Source: Cohaesibacter sp. ES.047
GTDB lineage: Bacteria > Pseudomonadota > Alphaproteobacteria > Rhizobiales > Cohaesibacteraceae
Length of the DNA: 64,000 nt
NCBI RefSeq assembly: GCF_900215505.1
Contig: NZ_LT907844.1
Coordinates: 1,212,501-1,276,500, forward strand
Direction: 5' to 3'
A program made the translations under genes and the position numbers. Below the pieces are notes generated by a model that was not told the DNA's origin, made no database searches, and worked only from the letters and a program-made list of their open reading frames with translations. This document shows positions 29,855 to 38,306 of the stretch, piece by piece (position 1 is the first letter of the stretch; each line of letters begins with the position of its first letter).

Positions 29855-29880
29855 TCTTGTCAGGGCATTTGATCATGTAT

Positions 29881-29915
29881 AAAGAAAGCGCTCCGGTCCG
29901 GGGCGCTTTCTTTTT
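29881..29915 (+). terminator. terminator after the exported protein gene
   Basis: AAAGAAAGCGC / GCGCTTTCTTTTT hairpin with a GC-rich loop and T run, 27 nt after the stop. Confidence 0.88.
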
Positions 29916-30019
29916 GGCACCAACCGTTTATGGTCGCGCTATTCGGTCCTGTCACGGAACGTACAAATCCAGCCTCTAATTTGACGAAACACCCTATTTC
30001 CAAGCGGGAGATTTAGCAC

Positions 30020-30853
30020 ATGGAACTGATCCAGAGCATGAAATCCTTTGGTGGCGAGCAGCGCGTCTACCGGCACAAATCCAGTGCAACGGGCACAGAC
30101 ATGGAGTTTGCTGTCTTCCTGCCGCGTGAGGCGCTGGACGGCTTCGTGTGCCCCACGCTGTTCTACCTGTCCGGTCTGACCTGCACATGGGAGAATGTCA
30201 CCACCAAAGGCTGCCCGCAGATGCATGCTGCCAAACATGGCATGATCTTTGTCGCGCCCGATACCAGCCCGCGCGGTGAAGGGGTGGCCAATGATCCGTC
30301 CTATGATCTGGGACAGGCGGCGAGCTTCTATCTCAATGCAACCAAGGACCCTTGGGCCAAGCATTTTCAGATGGAGACCTATCTGACCAAGGAACTGCCG
30401 GACCTGCTGGTGGATGCCTTGCCGATTGATGAGGATGCGCTGGGTATCACCGGTCATTCCATGGGCGGGCACGGTGCATTGACCCTTGCCATGCGGCATC
30501 CGGGACTGTTTCACTCTCTTTCGGCCTTCGCTCCGATCACCAATCCGGTTGATTGCCCTTGGGGCCAGAAGGCGTTTGAAGCCTATCTCGGGTCTGATGA
30601 GAAGAAATGGGCGATGCATGATGCCTGCGCCTTGATGCGAGACAAGGGTTGGGACGGCGATATCCTGATTGATCAGGGTCTGGCGGACACGTTTCTGGAG
30701 AACCAGCTCAAGCCCTGGGCGTTCGAAGCGGCCTGCCGCGCAGCCGATGTGGATCTGACTTTGCGGCTTCATGGCGGCTATGATCATTCCTACTATTTCA
30801 TCTCCAGCTTCCTTGCCGATCACATGGCTTGGCATGCGGAGCGCCTTGAATAG
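30020..30853 (+). CDS. fghA: S-formylglutathione hydrolase
   Basis: A 277-residue esterase D-type alpha/beta hydrolase that cleaves S-formylglutathione to formate and glutathione, the second step of glutathione-dependent formaldehyde removal. The nucleophile elbow is GHSMGGHGAL, the oxyanion segment is YLSGLTCT, and the late His is in LHGGYDHSYYFI, the family hallmark. Length is normal. No formaldehyde dehydrogenase gene adjoins it. The next gene converges on it. Confidence 0.95.
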   Translation: MELIQSMKSFGGEQRVYRHKSSATGTDMEFAVFLPREALDGFVCPTLFYLSGLTCTWENVTTKGCPQMHAAKHGMIFVAPDTSPRGEGVANDPSYDLGQAASFYLNATKDPWAKHFQMETYLTKELPDLLVDALPIDEDALGITGHSMGGHGALTLAMRHPGLFHSLSAFAPITNPVDCPWGQKAFEAYLGSDEKKWAMHDACALMRDKGWDGDILIDQGLADTFLENQLKPWAFEAACRAADVDLTLRLHGGYDHSYYFISSFLADHMAWHAERLE

Positions 30854-30878
30854 TCTCTCATTCCTGCCCGCGTGCCGA

Positions 30879-32057
30879 TCAGGCGCTGTTGGCCTTTAAA
30901 AAATCACCGATACGCTCGACAGCCTTGAGGATATTCTCAAGGCTGTTTGCGTATGAGAGGCGGATATAGCCCTCGCCATAGACGCCAAAGTCCGGTCCCC
31001 CGATGGTGGCAACGCCGGCTTCCTCAAGCAGGCGGGACGACAAGTCCTTGGCCTTGAAACCGGTTTGCGAGATGTTGGGGAAGGCGTAGAAGGCACCCTT
31101 GGGTATGGCGCAGGACGTGTTGGGCAGATCGTTCAGCGCAGTGACCACGGCTTTCCGGCGGCGGTCGAATTCGGCCATCATATCATCGGCTGCGTCCTGC
31201 GGACCGGTGATGGCGGCAATGCCAGCAAACTGGGCGGCGCTGTTGACGCAGGAATAGCTGTTCACTGCAAGCTTGCGCACGTCGTCATAAAGAGCCTCTG
31301 GCCAGACGGAGAAACCGAGCCGCCAGCCGGTCATGGCATAGGTCTTGGACCAGCCGTTGAGCAGAATCAGGCGATCCTTGATTTCAGGGTAGGATGTGAG
31401 GCTTTGATGCTCGAGACCGTCAAAGGTCATGCGGGAATAGATCTCGTCGGATAGGATGGCGGCATCGGGCCACGCCTCAAGCCCCTTGACCAGCTTGTCG
31501 ATTTCTTCTTTCGGCGTAACGCCGCCGGTCGGGTTGGACGGACTGTTGAGAATAATCAGCCGGGTCTGCGGTGTGATGAGCGACAAAAGCTCCTCGGCGG
31601 AAAAGGCAAAGCCGTTCTCTTCGCGCAAAGGCACGGGGATCGGGCGTGCGCCGGTGAATTCGATCATCGAGCGATAGATGGGAAATCCCGGGTCGGGATA
31701 GAGAATGTCTGCGCCGGATTCGCCAAACAGGGTGATGGCCATATACATGGTGACCTTGCCGCCGGGCATGATCATCACAGAATCAGGGCTTATATCGGCC
31801 CCATGGCGGCGGTTGAGTTCGTCTGCGACGACTTCGCGCAGGCGCGGAATGCCGTTGGCTGGGGTGTAGCCGTGTTCACCAGCTTCAAGGGCGTCGACTG
31901 CCGCCTTGACGATATGATCGGGTGTTTTGAAATCCGGCTGACCGATGCCCAGATTGATGATGTCCCGGCCCTCCGAGGCGAGTTGATTGGCGCGGGCGAG
32001 AACGGCAAAGGCGTTTTCGTCGCCCAGATTGGCGAAATTCTTGATGGTGCGCAGCAC
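30879..32057 (-). CDS. PLP-dependent class I/II aminotransferase
   Basis: A 392-residue fold-type I aminotransferase (aspartate aminotransferase superfamily, AT-I gamma-like). Motifs: GIGQPDFKTPDH near the N-terminus, HGYTPANGIPRLR, the substrate/PLP segment NSPSNPTGGV, DEIYSRM, and the Schiff-base Lys in LNGWSKTYAMTGWRLGF. The open frame extends far upstream to 32438, overlapping the divergent gene, but coding character begins at GTG 32057, which has CGGAGG five nt upstream. I take that as the start. Substrate specificity (Asp, Ala or other) cannot be set from sequence alone. Confidence 0.9.
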   Translation of the reverse strand: MLRTIKNFANLGDENAFAVLARANQLASEGRDIINLGIGQPDFKTPDHIVKAAVDALEAGEHGYTPANGIPRLREVVADELNRRHGADISPDSVMIMPGGKVTMYMAITLFGESGADILYPDPGFPIYRSMIEFTGARPIPVPLREENGFAFSAEELLSLITPQTRLIILNSPSNPTGGVTPKEEIDKLVKGLEAWPDAAILSDEIYSRMTFDGLEHQSLTSYPEIKDRLILLNGWSKTYAMTGWRLGFSVWPEALYDDVRKLAVNSYSCVNSAAQFAGIAAITGPQDAADDMMAEFDRRRKAVVTALNDLPNTSCAIPKGAFYAFPNISQTGFKAKDLSSRLLEEAGVATIGGPDFGVYGEGYIRLSYANSLENILKAVERIGDFLKANSA

Positions 32058-32204
32058 GGGAGCCTCCGGAAACTGGGTTTTGCTGAGCCAACGATAGAAG
32101 CGCTGAAGGCGCGCGTAAAGTCTGCCGATGCAAAGTCTTCTCGTGGACTGGTCAGGCTTGTTGAACGCGGATATGTTAGGTGCACTATGTGACGGGAGAC
32201 TGTG

Positions 32205-32996
32205 ATGGTTAAAGCCTATTGGCGCGATATGGGTCGTGATGATTTTTCCAAGCCGGGTCTTGAGGGAGCCGTGGCGGTGTTGCCGATCGCGGCCATCGAG
32301 CAGCATGGACCGCACCTGCCGCTGGGGACTGACGCCATTCTGGCCGAAGGCTACATGGAGCGGGTCGTGGCAGACCTGCCATCTGATCTCGATCTCATCT
32401 TTCTGCCGGTGCAGCAAATCGGCTGGTCCGAAGAACATCTGGATGGAACTGGGACCCTGACATCAAGCTGGAAGCATCTGTTGCCGGTCTGGCTCGATAT
32501 CTGCCTGTCGGTCAAGCGCGCGGGTATTCAGCGGCTCATCCTCATCAACAGCCATGGTGGCAATGTGCCCCTGATGGAGATCCTGATGCAGGATCTGAGG
32601 GTTCATCACGGCATGCTTGTCTCCGCAACCAACTGGCTGCGGTTTGGCTATCCCGCTGATGTGTTTGATCTCGATGAGATTTCCTTCGGGATCCATGGCG
32701 GTGATGTGGAGACCTCGTTGATGCTCGCTCTGGCGCCGGAACTGGTGTCCATGCAGAAGGCGGATGATTTTTCTTCAGCGCAACGCTTGATCAGCGGGAA
32801 GAACGAGCATTTGCGCTATTATGGCCGCAAGGCGATGGGCTGGATGGCAACCGATCTGAATGCTGAAGGGGTGACAGGCAATGCCACTGCAGCGACTGCG
32901 GAAAAGGGCGAAAAGCTCCTTGCTCATATCACAAAGGCATTCATCGACTATGCGCGGGAAGTGCGGCAAATGCCCGTGCCGGGAGAGAGGTCTTGA
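32205..32996 (+). CDS. creatininase-family amidohydrolase
   Basis: A 263-residue enzyme of the creatininase fold, a metal-dependent cyclic amide hydrolase family. Metal and active-site motifs: EQHGPHLPLGTDAI, SEEHLDGTGTLT, INSHGGN and HGGDVETSLML. Members include creatininase, MftE, and FAPy/riboflavin-pathway enzymes, so creatinine is only one possible substrate. ATG 32205 has GGGAG upstream, and a GTG at 32202 directly precedes it. It is divergent from the aminotransferase and lies 65 nt before copA. Confidence 0.88.
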   Translation: MVKAYWRDMGRDDFSKPGLEGAVAVLPIAAIEQHGPHLPLGTDAILAEGYMERVVADLPSDLDLIFLPVQQIGWSEEHLDGTGTLTSSWKHLLPVWLDICLSVKRAGIQRLILINSHGGNVPLMEILMQDLRVHHGMLVSATNWLRFGYPADVFDLDEISFGIHGGDVETSLMLALAPELVSMQKADDFSSAQRLISGKNEHLRYYGRKAMGWMATDLNAEGVTGNATAATAEKGEKLLAHITKAFIDYAREVRQMPVPGERS

Positions 32997-33061
32997 CCTT
33001 CCAGTGACTGGAAGCCCTATATGGTTGTGAGTATTGTTTCAAACCTACCGAAGTGAAGGTC

Positions 33062-35326
33062 ATGTCCGAGCTTTCCGCCTCCTCTGTGCCATCTGCGCCC
33101 GCTGCCAAAGACGCATCCCATTCCTTTGTTTTCGATATCACCGGCATGCATTGTGCGGCCTGTTCGTCACGGGTCGAGCGGGTGCTCAATGCCAAGCCGG
33201 GGATCCATGCCAACGTCAATCTGGCACTTGAGCGGGCCGATGTGTCCGTTGATGGCGCTGAAGATGCCGATGCGATCAGGGCGATGATCGAGAAGACCGG
33301 CTTTGGTGCGAGCCTGCGGGAGGGAAGCCTTTCCGAACGCAGGGAGCAGGCGGAGCGTCTTGACGAGGATCGTCGCAAGGAAGAGCGGCATTCTTTCTAT
33401 CTGTTCCTGTTTTCCGCCGTGATGACCGTGCCGCTGGTTGCGCCGATGATTGCCATGTGGTTCGGGCAAAATCTTCATTTGCCTCCCCTGATCCAGTTGG
33501 GCCTTGCGCTGCCGGTTCAGGTGATCGTCGGGGCGCGCTTTTATCGCGGTGCCATCAAGGCATTGATGAACAAGGCTGCGAATATGGATGTGCTGGTGGC
33601 GCTGGGGACGAGCGCGGCCTTTCTGTTCTCGCTATATCAAGTGGTAGCGCTTGGCAGCGCCTCCGTCGGGCATCTCTATTTTGAGGCCTCGGCGGCTATT
33701 CTCACCCTGATTGTCTTTGGCAAGTGGCTTGAGGGACGGGCCCGCCGCAGTGCCGCAGATGCGCTCAGGGCATTGATGGGGCTGCGCCCGCGTGAGGCGC
33801 GTGTGGTCGGCGCGAATGGCGCAGCGGACCGGATGGTGCCAATTGAAGCGGTCGGCATGGGCGACCGTGTTCGGGTGCTCCCCGGTGAAGTGGTGCCGGT
33901 GGATGGCACGATCTCTGAGGGCCGAAGCGAATTTGACGAAGCACTCCTTTCTGGCGAGAGTGAGCCTGTGTTGCGGGAAGCGGGCGACAAGGTGATTACT
34001 GGGGCGGTGAATGGCGTCGGTTCGGTGGTTCTTGATGTTGTCGCGCTAGGCGAAGACACGGTGCTGGCGCGTATCATTCGGCTGGTCGATCAGGCTCAAA
34101 CGGGGCGCGCCAAGATGCAGAATCTGGCGGACCGGATTTCCGCTATCTTCGTGCCGGTGGTGGTCGGGCTCGCCCTTTTGACGTTCCTTGGCTGGATGGT
34201 CGTGGGTGGATCGGTTGAGGCGGCGCTCGTGGCGGCGGTATCTGTCCTTGTCATTGCCTGTCCCTGTGCTCTGGGGTTGGCAACGCCGACGGCGCTGGTG
34301 GCCGGGACCGGGGTTGCTGCCAAAAACGGCATTCTCATCCGCGATATTGATGTTCTGGAACGAGCACGGCATGTGAGCCATGTGGTCTTTGACAAGACCG
34401 GGACGCTGACCGAGGGGCAGCCGAGCCTTGTTGCCATTGAGCTGTTTGGTGCGGCAGACGAAGGCGCGGTGATTGCCGATGTTGCAACGATCCAGCGCAG
34501 CAGCGAGCATCCGCTGGCCCGGGCCTGCGTTACTGCTGCGGATGAGCGCGGCCTTTCGCTGGGTGTGGCAGAAAGTGTTTCCGCTCATGTGGGCGAGGGA
34601 GTCGAGGGCGTTGTTTCAGGTGCGCGTTATCTGATCGGCACCTTTGCCTTTCTGCAGCGGAATGGGGTTGATCTTGGCTTTGCGTCCGAGGCGTGGGCGC
34701 GCATGGAGAGTGACGGTCTGTCCTTGTCGGCTGTCGCCTGGGATGGCGTGCTGGTTGCGCTCATCGGGTTCCGTGATGAAGTGCGGATGGAATCCCGAAA
34801 TGCTGTTGCGAGCCTGCGGCAAAAGGGTCTCAAGACCATGCTTTTGAGTGGTGATGCGCCCCGCACCGTGGCGCGCGTCGGTGATGCGCTCGGACTTGAT
34901 GCGGTCAAGGGCGGTGTCTCTCCGAGTGACAAGCTCAAGGAACTGGAGCGTCTTCAGGCCGAAGGTCAGGTCGTGGCCATGGTTGGGGATGGGCTCAATG
35001 ATGCGCCGGCTCTGGCCAAGGCCGATCTGGGCATTGCCATGGGCTCGGGGACGGACGTGGCCATTGGGGCTGCTGCCATCACGCTGATGCGATCTGATGT
35101 CCGCCTTGTCGGGGCGGCGCTCGAGATTGCCCAGAAGACCTATGGCAAGATCTGGCAGAATCTTTTCTGGGCCTTCATCTACAATGTCATAGGTATTCCG
35201 CTGGCGGCATTGGGGCTGCTCAACCCTGCCTTGGCGGGGGCGGCAATGGCCTTCAGCTCGGTTTCTGTTGTCAGCAATGCGCTTCTTTTGCGGCGCTGGG
35301 CCGTAAAACTCGACGACCCGAAATAG
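33062..35326 (+). CDS. copA: copper-exporting P1B-1 ATPase
   Basis: A 754-residue heavy-metal P-type ATPase exporting Cu(I). There is one N-terminal HMA domain with GMHCAACSSRVERVL. Then come membrane helices, the actuator loop LLSGESEPV, the transmembrane metal site ACPCALGLATP, the phosphorylation motif DKTGTLTEG, the HP motif SEHPLARA, and GDGLNDAPAL. The last helices carry the Tyr-Asn (FIYNVIG) and Met-Ser-Ser-type (MAFSSVSVVSNA) residues that mark the Cu(I) class. ATG 33062 follows GAAGTGAAGG; a GTG at 33053 is the alternative. No CueR-type regulator is adjacent. Confidence 0.95.
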   Translation: MSELSASSVPSAPAAKDASHSFVFDITGMHCAACSSRVERVLNAKPGIHANVNLALERADVSVDGAEDADAIRAMIEKTGFGASLREGSLSERREQAERLDEDRRKEERHSFYLFLFSAVMTVPLVAPMIAMWFGQNLHLPPLIQLGLALPVQVIVGARFYRGAIKALMNKAANMDVLVALGTSAAFLFSLYQVVALGSASVGHLYFEASAAILTLIVFGKWLEGRARRSAADALRALMGLRPREARVVGANGAADRMVPIEAVGMGDRVRVLPGEVVPVDGTISEGRSEFDEALLSGESEPVLREAGDKVITGAVNGVGSVVLDVVALGEDTVLARIIRLVDQAQTGRAKMQNLADRISAIFVPVVVGLALLTFLGWMVVGGSVEAALVAAVSVLVIACPCALGLATPTALVAGTGVAAKNGILIRDIDVLERARHVSHVVFDKTGTLTEGQPSLVAIELFGAADEGAVIADVATIQRSSEHPLARACVTAADERGLSLGVAESVSAHVGEGVEGVVSGARYLIGTFAFLQRNGVDLGFASEAWARMESDGLSLSAVAWDGVLVALIGFRDEVRMESRNAVASLRQKGLKTMLLSGDAPRTVARVGDALGLDAVKGGVSPSDKLKELERLQAEGQVVAMVGDGLNDAPALAKADLGIAMGSGTDVAIGAAAITLMRSDVRLVGAALEIAQKTYGKIWQNLFWAFIYNVIGIPLAALGLLNPALAGAAMAFSSVSVVSNALLLRRWAVKLDDPK

Positions 35327-35436
35327 GCGCGTGACGTCGCTGATTGTCGCGCGGCGAATTGGGTGTTTCAATCGCTTCTTCGATATGACATCTTCTTGCC
35401 GAACTTGCGGCATACAGACAGGTTGAGTGGGGTGAG

Positions 35437-35460
35437 AAGGCGTTTCATCGGAAGCGCCTT
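35437..35460 (+). promoter_or_regulatory. leader hairpin before the DUF1007 gene
   Basis: AAGGCGTTT / AAGCGCCTT imperfect stem in the gap between copA and the DUF1007/NicO pair, 31 nt before the start codon. It could be the copA terminator (only a weak T tract) or a leader element. No cobalamin or NiCo riboswitch signature is seen. Confidence 0.35.
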
Positions 35461-35490
35461 TAGCCGTTTCAACTCGATGATGGAGACAGC

Positions 35491-36171
35491 ATGAAAGCGC
35501 CATTTCGCACCTTTGTTTTGCCCTTCCTGCTGGGCTCAATTCTGGCACCCGGTATCGCCATGGCTCACCCTCACGTCTGGGTGTCGGTGCAATCCGAGAT
35601 CGTCATGGGCGGAAAATCGGTCAATGCTGTCAATCACATCTGGACCTTCGACGAGGCTTTCAGCGCCTTTGCCGTACAGGGGTTGGATGAAGACGGGGAT
35701 GGTGTCTACTCGCGCGCGGAATTGCAGCCGCTGGCACAGGTGAATGTCGAATCCCTGTCCGAGTTCGATTTTTTCACCGATCTGTATGAAAAAGGCGCGC
35801 CGGACAGCGATGAGGCCATCTTTGCCGAGCCGGTCGATTATTGGCTGACCTATGACAAGGGCTTGCTGACGCTTCATTTCACCTTGCCAGTTCTCGAAGC
35901 AGCCAAGGCCAAGGTAAATGCTCAGAAAGAGGTCATTCTGGATGTTTATGATCCGACCTTTTTTGTCGATTTCTCCTTTTCTGACACGTCGCCCATCAAG
36001 CTGGCCAATGCGCCCGGATCCTGTTCGGTGTCCGTCAAGAAGGCCGAAGCGCTCGATGATGACACGATGGGCCTTTTGGCCCAGATTCCGGCCGATCAAC
36101 GCGAGTTGCCACCAGATCTGATGCAGATGACGTCGACCATGGCCAATCAGGTGTTTCTGACATGCAAGTAG
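35491..36171 (+). CDS. DUF1007 family periplasmic protein
   Basis: A 226-residue secreted protein: signal peptide to about residue 25 (ending GIAMA), then the family start HPHVWVSV, a His pair that could bind metal at the mature N-terminus. An EF-hand-like acidic loop DEDGDGVYSRAE occurs at about residues 66-77. DUF1007 proteins are regularly encoded with NicO-type nickel/cobalt transporters, as here: the transporter start lies 10 nt inside this gene's 3' end. A role as periplasmic metal binder or partner subunit is inferred from that pairing. Confidence 0.88.
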   Translation: MKAPFRTFVLPFLLGSILAPGIAMAHPHVWVSVQSEIVMGGKSVNAVNHIWTFDEAFSAFAVQGLDEDGDGVYSRAELQPLAQVNVESLSEFDFFTDLYEKGAPDSDEAIFAEPVDYWLTYDKGLLTLHFTLPVLEAAKAKVNAQKEVILDVYDPTFFVDFSFSDTSPIKLANAPGSCSVSVKKAEALDDDTMGLLAQIPADQRELPPDLMQMTSTMANQVFLTCK

Positions 36172-37208
36172 ATTTGTCGCGTAAGGGTTCGGCGCGTCCG
36201 GCTGTCGCCTCCATTCTTTGTCTTCTGCTTGCTTTGGTTGCCCTTTTCGCTTTGTCGAATGTTGCCTCGGCTGCGCCGTCGCCGTTCGGGGTGGGCTTGC
36301 CCGAGACATCCTCGCCGCTTGTGACAACCGGGCTTTGGGGTGAGGTGCAGGGCTGGATTCTGGCCCGGCAATCCGAGTTTTATAACGCGCTCAAGGATGC
36401 CGTGAAGCTGGTGCGGGAGAGCTGGTCGGCGCTTGGTTTGCTGCTGTTGTTGTCTTTTGCCTATGGCGCGTTTCATGCCGCGGGTCCGGGGCATGGCAAG
36501 GTCGTGCTGACAACCTATCTGTTTGCCAGCGGCACCCAGGCGCGCAAGGGTGCTCTGATGGCCCTCATTGCGGCCATGCTGCAGGCAAGTGTCGCGGTTG
36601 TGATCATCGGGGTTGTTGCCATCCTGTTGCGGATGACTGCCGTCATGATCACCAAGACCGCGATGATGCTCGAGCTGGCGTCGTATGTCATGTTCGTCGC
36701 GCTCGGGCTTTGGCTGTTCTGGCGCGCATGGCGGGCCGTGCGATCCTTGCTGGCAGATCACGATGACCATTCCCACGAAAATCACGATCACCACCATCAT
36801 CATGACCACGATCATCATCACGGCGATGGAGAATGTGGATGCGGTCATACGCATGCACCCTCGCTGGATGCCGTCGGTCAGGCGCGCGGGATGCGCGGCA
36901 CGGTGCTGGCGGTGCTTTCCATGGGATTGCGTCCCTGTTCGGGCGCGTTGATCGTGCTGGTTTTTGCCCTGTCACAAGGGGTTTTCTGGGCGGGCATTCT
37001 GTCAGCTTATGCGATGGGGCTGGGGACCGGGCTGAGCATCGCGCTTCTTGCGCTTTTTGCCGTCTATGCCCGCTCTGCCTCTCAGAGCCTTGCGGCGCGT
37101 GGCCTCAACAGCCAGATCGTGGACTGGGGCGGAGCGATTATTCTCATCGCGGCGGGGGTGGTCGTGTCAGGCTTCGGGGTTATCCTGTTGCTGGCCAATC
37201 TGCTCTGA
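36162..37208 (+). CDS. NicO/RcnA-type nickel-cobalt transporter
   Basis: A 348-residue inner-membrane protein of the NicO family (PF03824) with 6-7 membrane helices. The first signature FHAAGPGHGK and the second MGLRPCSGALIVL are the conserved metal-path motifs. Between them is a loop of about 35 residues packed with His and Asp (around residues 198-235), followed by a CGCGH motif, plausible for nickel/cobalt buffering. RcnA members export Ni/Co, while others feed metalloenzymes. The urease operon in this window makes nickel supply a reasonable alternative. Translationally coupled to the DUF1007 gene. Confidence 0.9.
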   Translation: MQVDLSRKGSARPAVASILCLLLALVALFALSNVASAAPSPFGVGLPETSSPLVTTGLWGEVQGWILARQSEFYNALKDAVKLVRESWSALGLLLLLSFAYGAFHAAGPGHGKVVLTTYLFASGTQARKGALMALIAAMLQASVAVVIIGVVAILLRMTAVMITKTAMMLELASYVMFVALGLWLFWRAWRAVRSLLADHDDHSHENHDHHHHHDHDHHHGDGECGCGHTHAPSLDAVGQARGMRGTVLAVLSMGLRPCSGALIVLVFALSQGVFWAGILSAYAMGLGTGLSIALLALFAVYARSASQSLAARGLNSQIVDWGGAIILIAAGVVVSGFGVILLLANLL

Positions 37209-37209
37209 C

Positions 37210-37245
37210 GGCACCCGGATCGGTTGCGGGTGCCCGGCGCTTTTC
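37210..37245 (+). terminator. terminator after the nickel transporter
   Basis: Arms GGCACCCG / CGGGTGCC directly after the stop codon, then CGGCGCTTTT. The T run is short, so efficiency is uncertain. Confidence 0.6.
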
Positions 37246-37278
37246 CGGTTTGGCTGAAACTATTAAAGCATATCGCAA

Positions 37279-37797
37279 TTAATTAACCTCATACCCGGCA
37301 GCTTTGAAGTCGTTCAGACACTCCTTGGCAGAATAGAGGTCACAAATGTCACCGATCGCGTCTGAGATTGTATCGAAGCTTCTGGCTGCTCGCTTGCGCA
37401 GCAGTGTCTTGAGTTTGGAATATGCCATTTCGATGGGATTGAGGTCCGGTGAATATGGCGGAAGAAACAGCAGCCATGCTCCCTTTGATCTGACGAGCTT
37501 TTGAGCTTTCTCACTTTTGTGGAAGGCGACATTATCGAGGATGACGATGTCGCCAGCTGACAGGGTCGGCAGTAGTTGAGTTTCAATCCAAGTTTCAAAG
37601 ATACGTCGGTTCATCGGAGCATTGACGATCCAGGGCGCAACCATCCCACGGGATCTCAAACCAGCGATGAAGGTCTGGGATTTCCAATGACCAAAAGAAG
37701 CGTGAGCGCGATAGCGCTGTCCTTTTGGTGACCATCCAGACCGTTTGGTCAGCTTCGTGTTGGTTGATGTCTCATCGATAAAGATCAATCGGGACAA
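37279..37797 (-). CDS. IS630-family transposase OrfB (DDE catalytic part), copy 1
   Basis: A 172-residue catalytic half: FIDETSTNTKL (first Asp-Glu), IVILDNVAFHKS (second Asp) and PYSPDLNPIEMAYSKLK (Glu) make up the DDE triad. The listed start is a TTG. The frame is open upstream to the A8 run where orfA ends, giving KKSLVATEQLRAAIAHDRY, so the natural product is probably an OrfA-OrfB fusion made by frameshifting rather than an independent protein. Confidence 0.9.
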   Translation of the reverse strand: MSRLIFIDETSTNTKLTKRSGWSPKGQRYRAHASFGHWKSQTFIAGLRSRGMVAPWIVNAPMNRRIFETWIETQLLPTLSAGDIVILDNVAFHKSEKAQKLVRSKGAWLLFLPPYSPDLNPIEMAYSKLKTLLRKRAARSFDTISDAIGDICDLYSAKECLNDFKAAGYEVN

Positions 37798-37870
37798 TGC
37801 TTTGTTGAAGAAAGGCCGGCGCTGATTGATCCATACATACCGATCATGAGCAATCGCGGCCCGTAGCTGT

Positions 37871-38230
37871 TCAGTGGCTACCAGACTTTTTTTTATGGCT
37901 CAGGCCGAGCCTGTGAAGCACGCGCCCAACGCTAGAGCGATGCACATGGACCCCGCGTTCAGCCAATTCCAGACAAAGCTCATCAAGCGTCAGATCGCCA
38001 TTCTCAGACATGCGCCTTGTGATCCATTCATGATGCACACCCAACTTGCCTTTGTCTGGTCGGCCTTGCTTGCGAGGCTGCACAGAACCCGTCTCTTTCT
38101 TGAGAAGCATCAGGTTATTGACAAACCGTGGTGACACGCGGAAATGGCTGGCGGCCGCCCGATGCGAATGACCGGCATCAACAAATGAAGCAACACGTTC
38201 GCGCAATGCAATAGGAAGTGATTTGCCCAT
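37871..38230 (-). CDS. IS630-family transposase OrfA (HTH part), copy 1
   Basis: A 119-residue DNA-binding half with two HTH regions (SHRAAASHFRVSPRFVNNLM and LCLELAERGVHVHRSSVGRV). ATG 38230 has AGGGG six nt upstream. It ends HKKKSGSH after an A8 tract (37887-37894 on the plus strand). OrfB lies in the +1 (equivalent to -2) frame from there. Confidence 0.9.
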   Translation of the reverse strand: MGKSLPIALRERVASFVDAGHSHRAAASHFRVSPRFVNNLMLLKKETGSVQPRKQGRPDKGKLGVHHEWITRRMSENGDLTLDELCLELAERGVHVHRSSVGRVLHRLGLSHKKKSGSH

Positions 38231-38306
38231 GATGATCCCCTTTTCTCAAAGGGAATCACAATTGGCAAAAAATGGGAATCCTGAATCTCATTAACTGCGA
38301 CACGCT

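Noticed and set aside
32058-32438. N-terminal 127-residue extension of the aminotransferase
   Set aside because: It overlaps the divergent creatininase gene, lacks homology, and a GTG start with a CGGAGG site is present at 32057.
35327-35490. Cobalamin or NiCo riboswitch upstream of the DUF1007/NicO pair
   Set aside because: None of the conserved riboswitch boxes is recognisable; only a simple imperfect hairpin is present.
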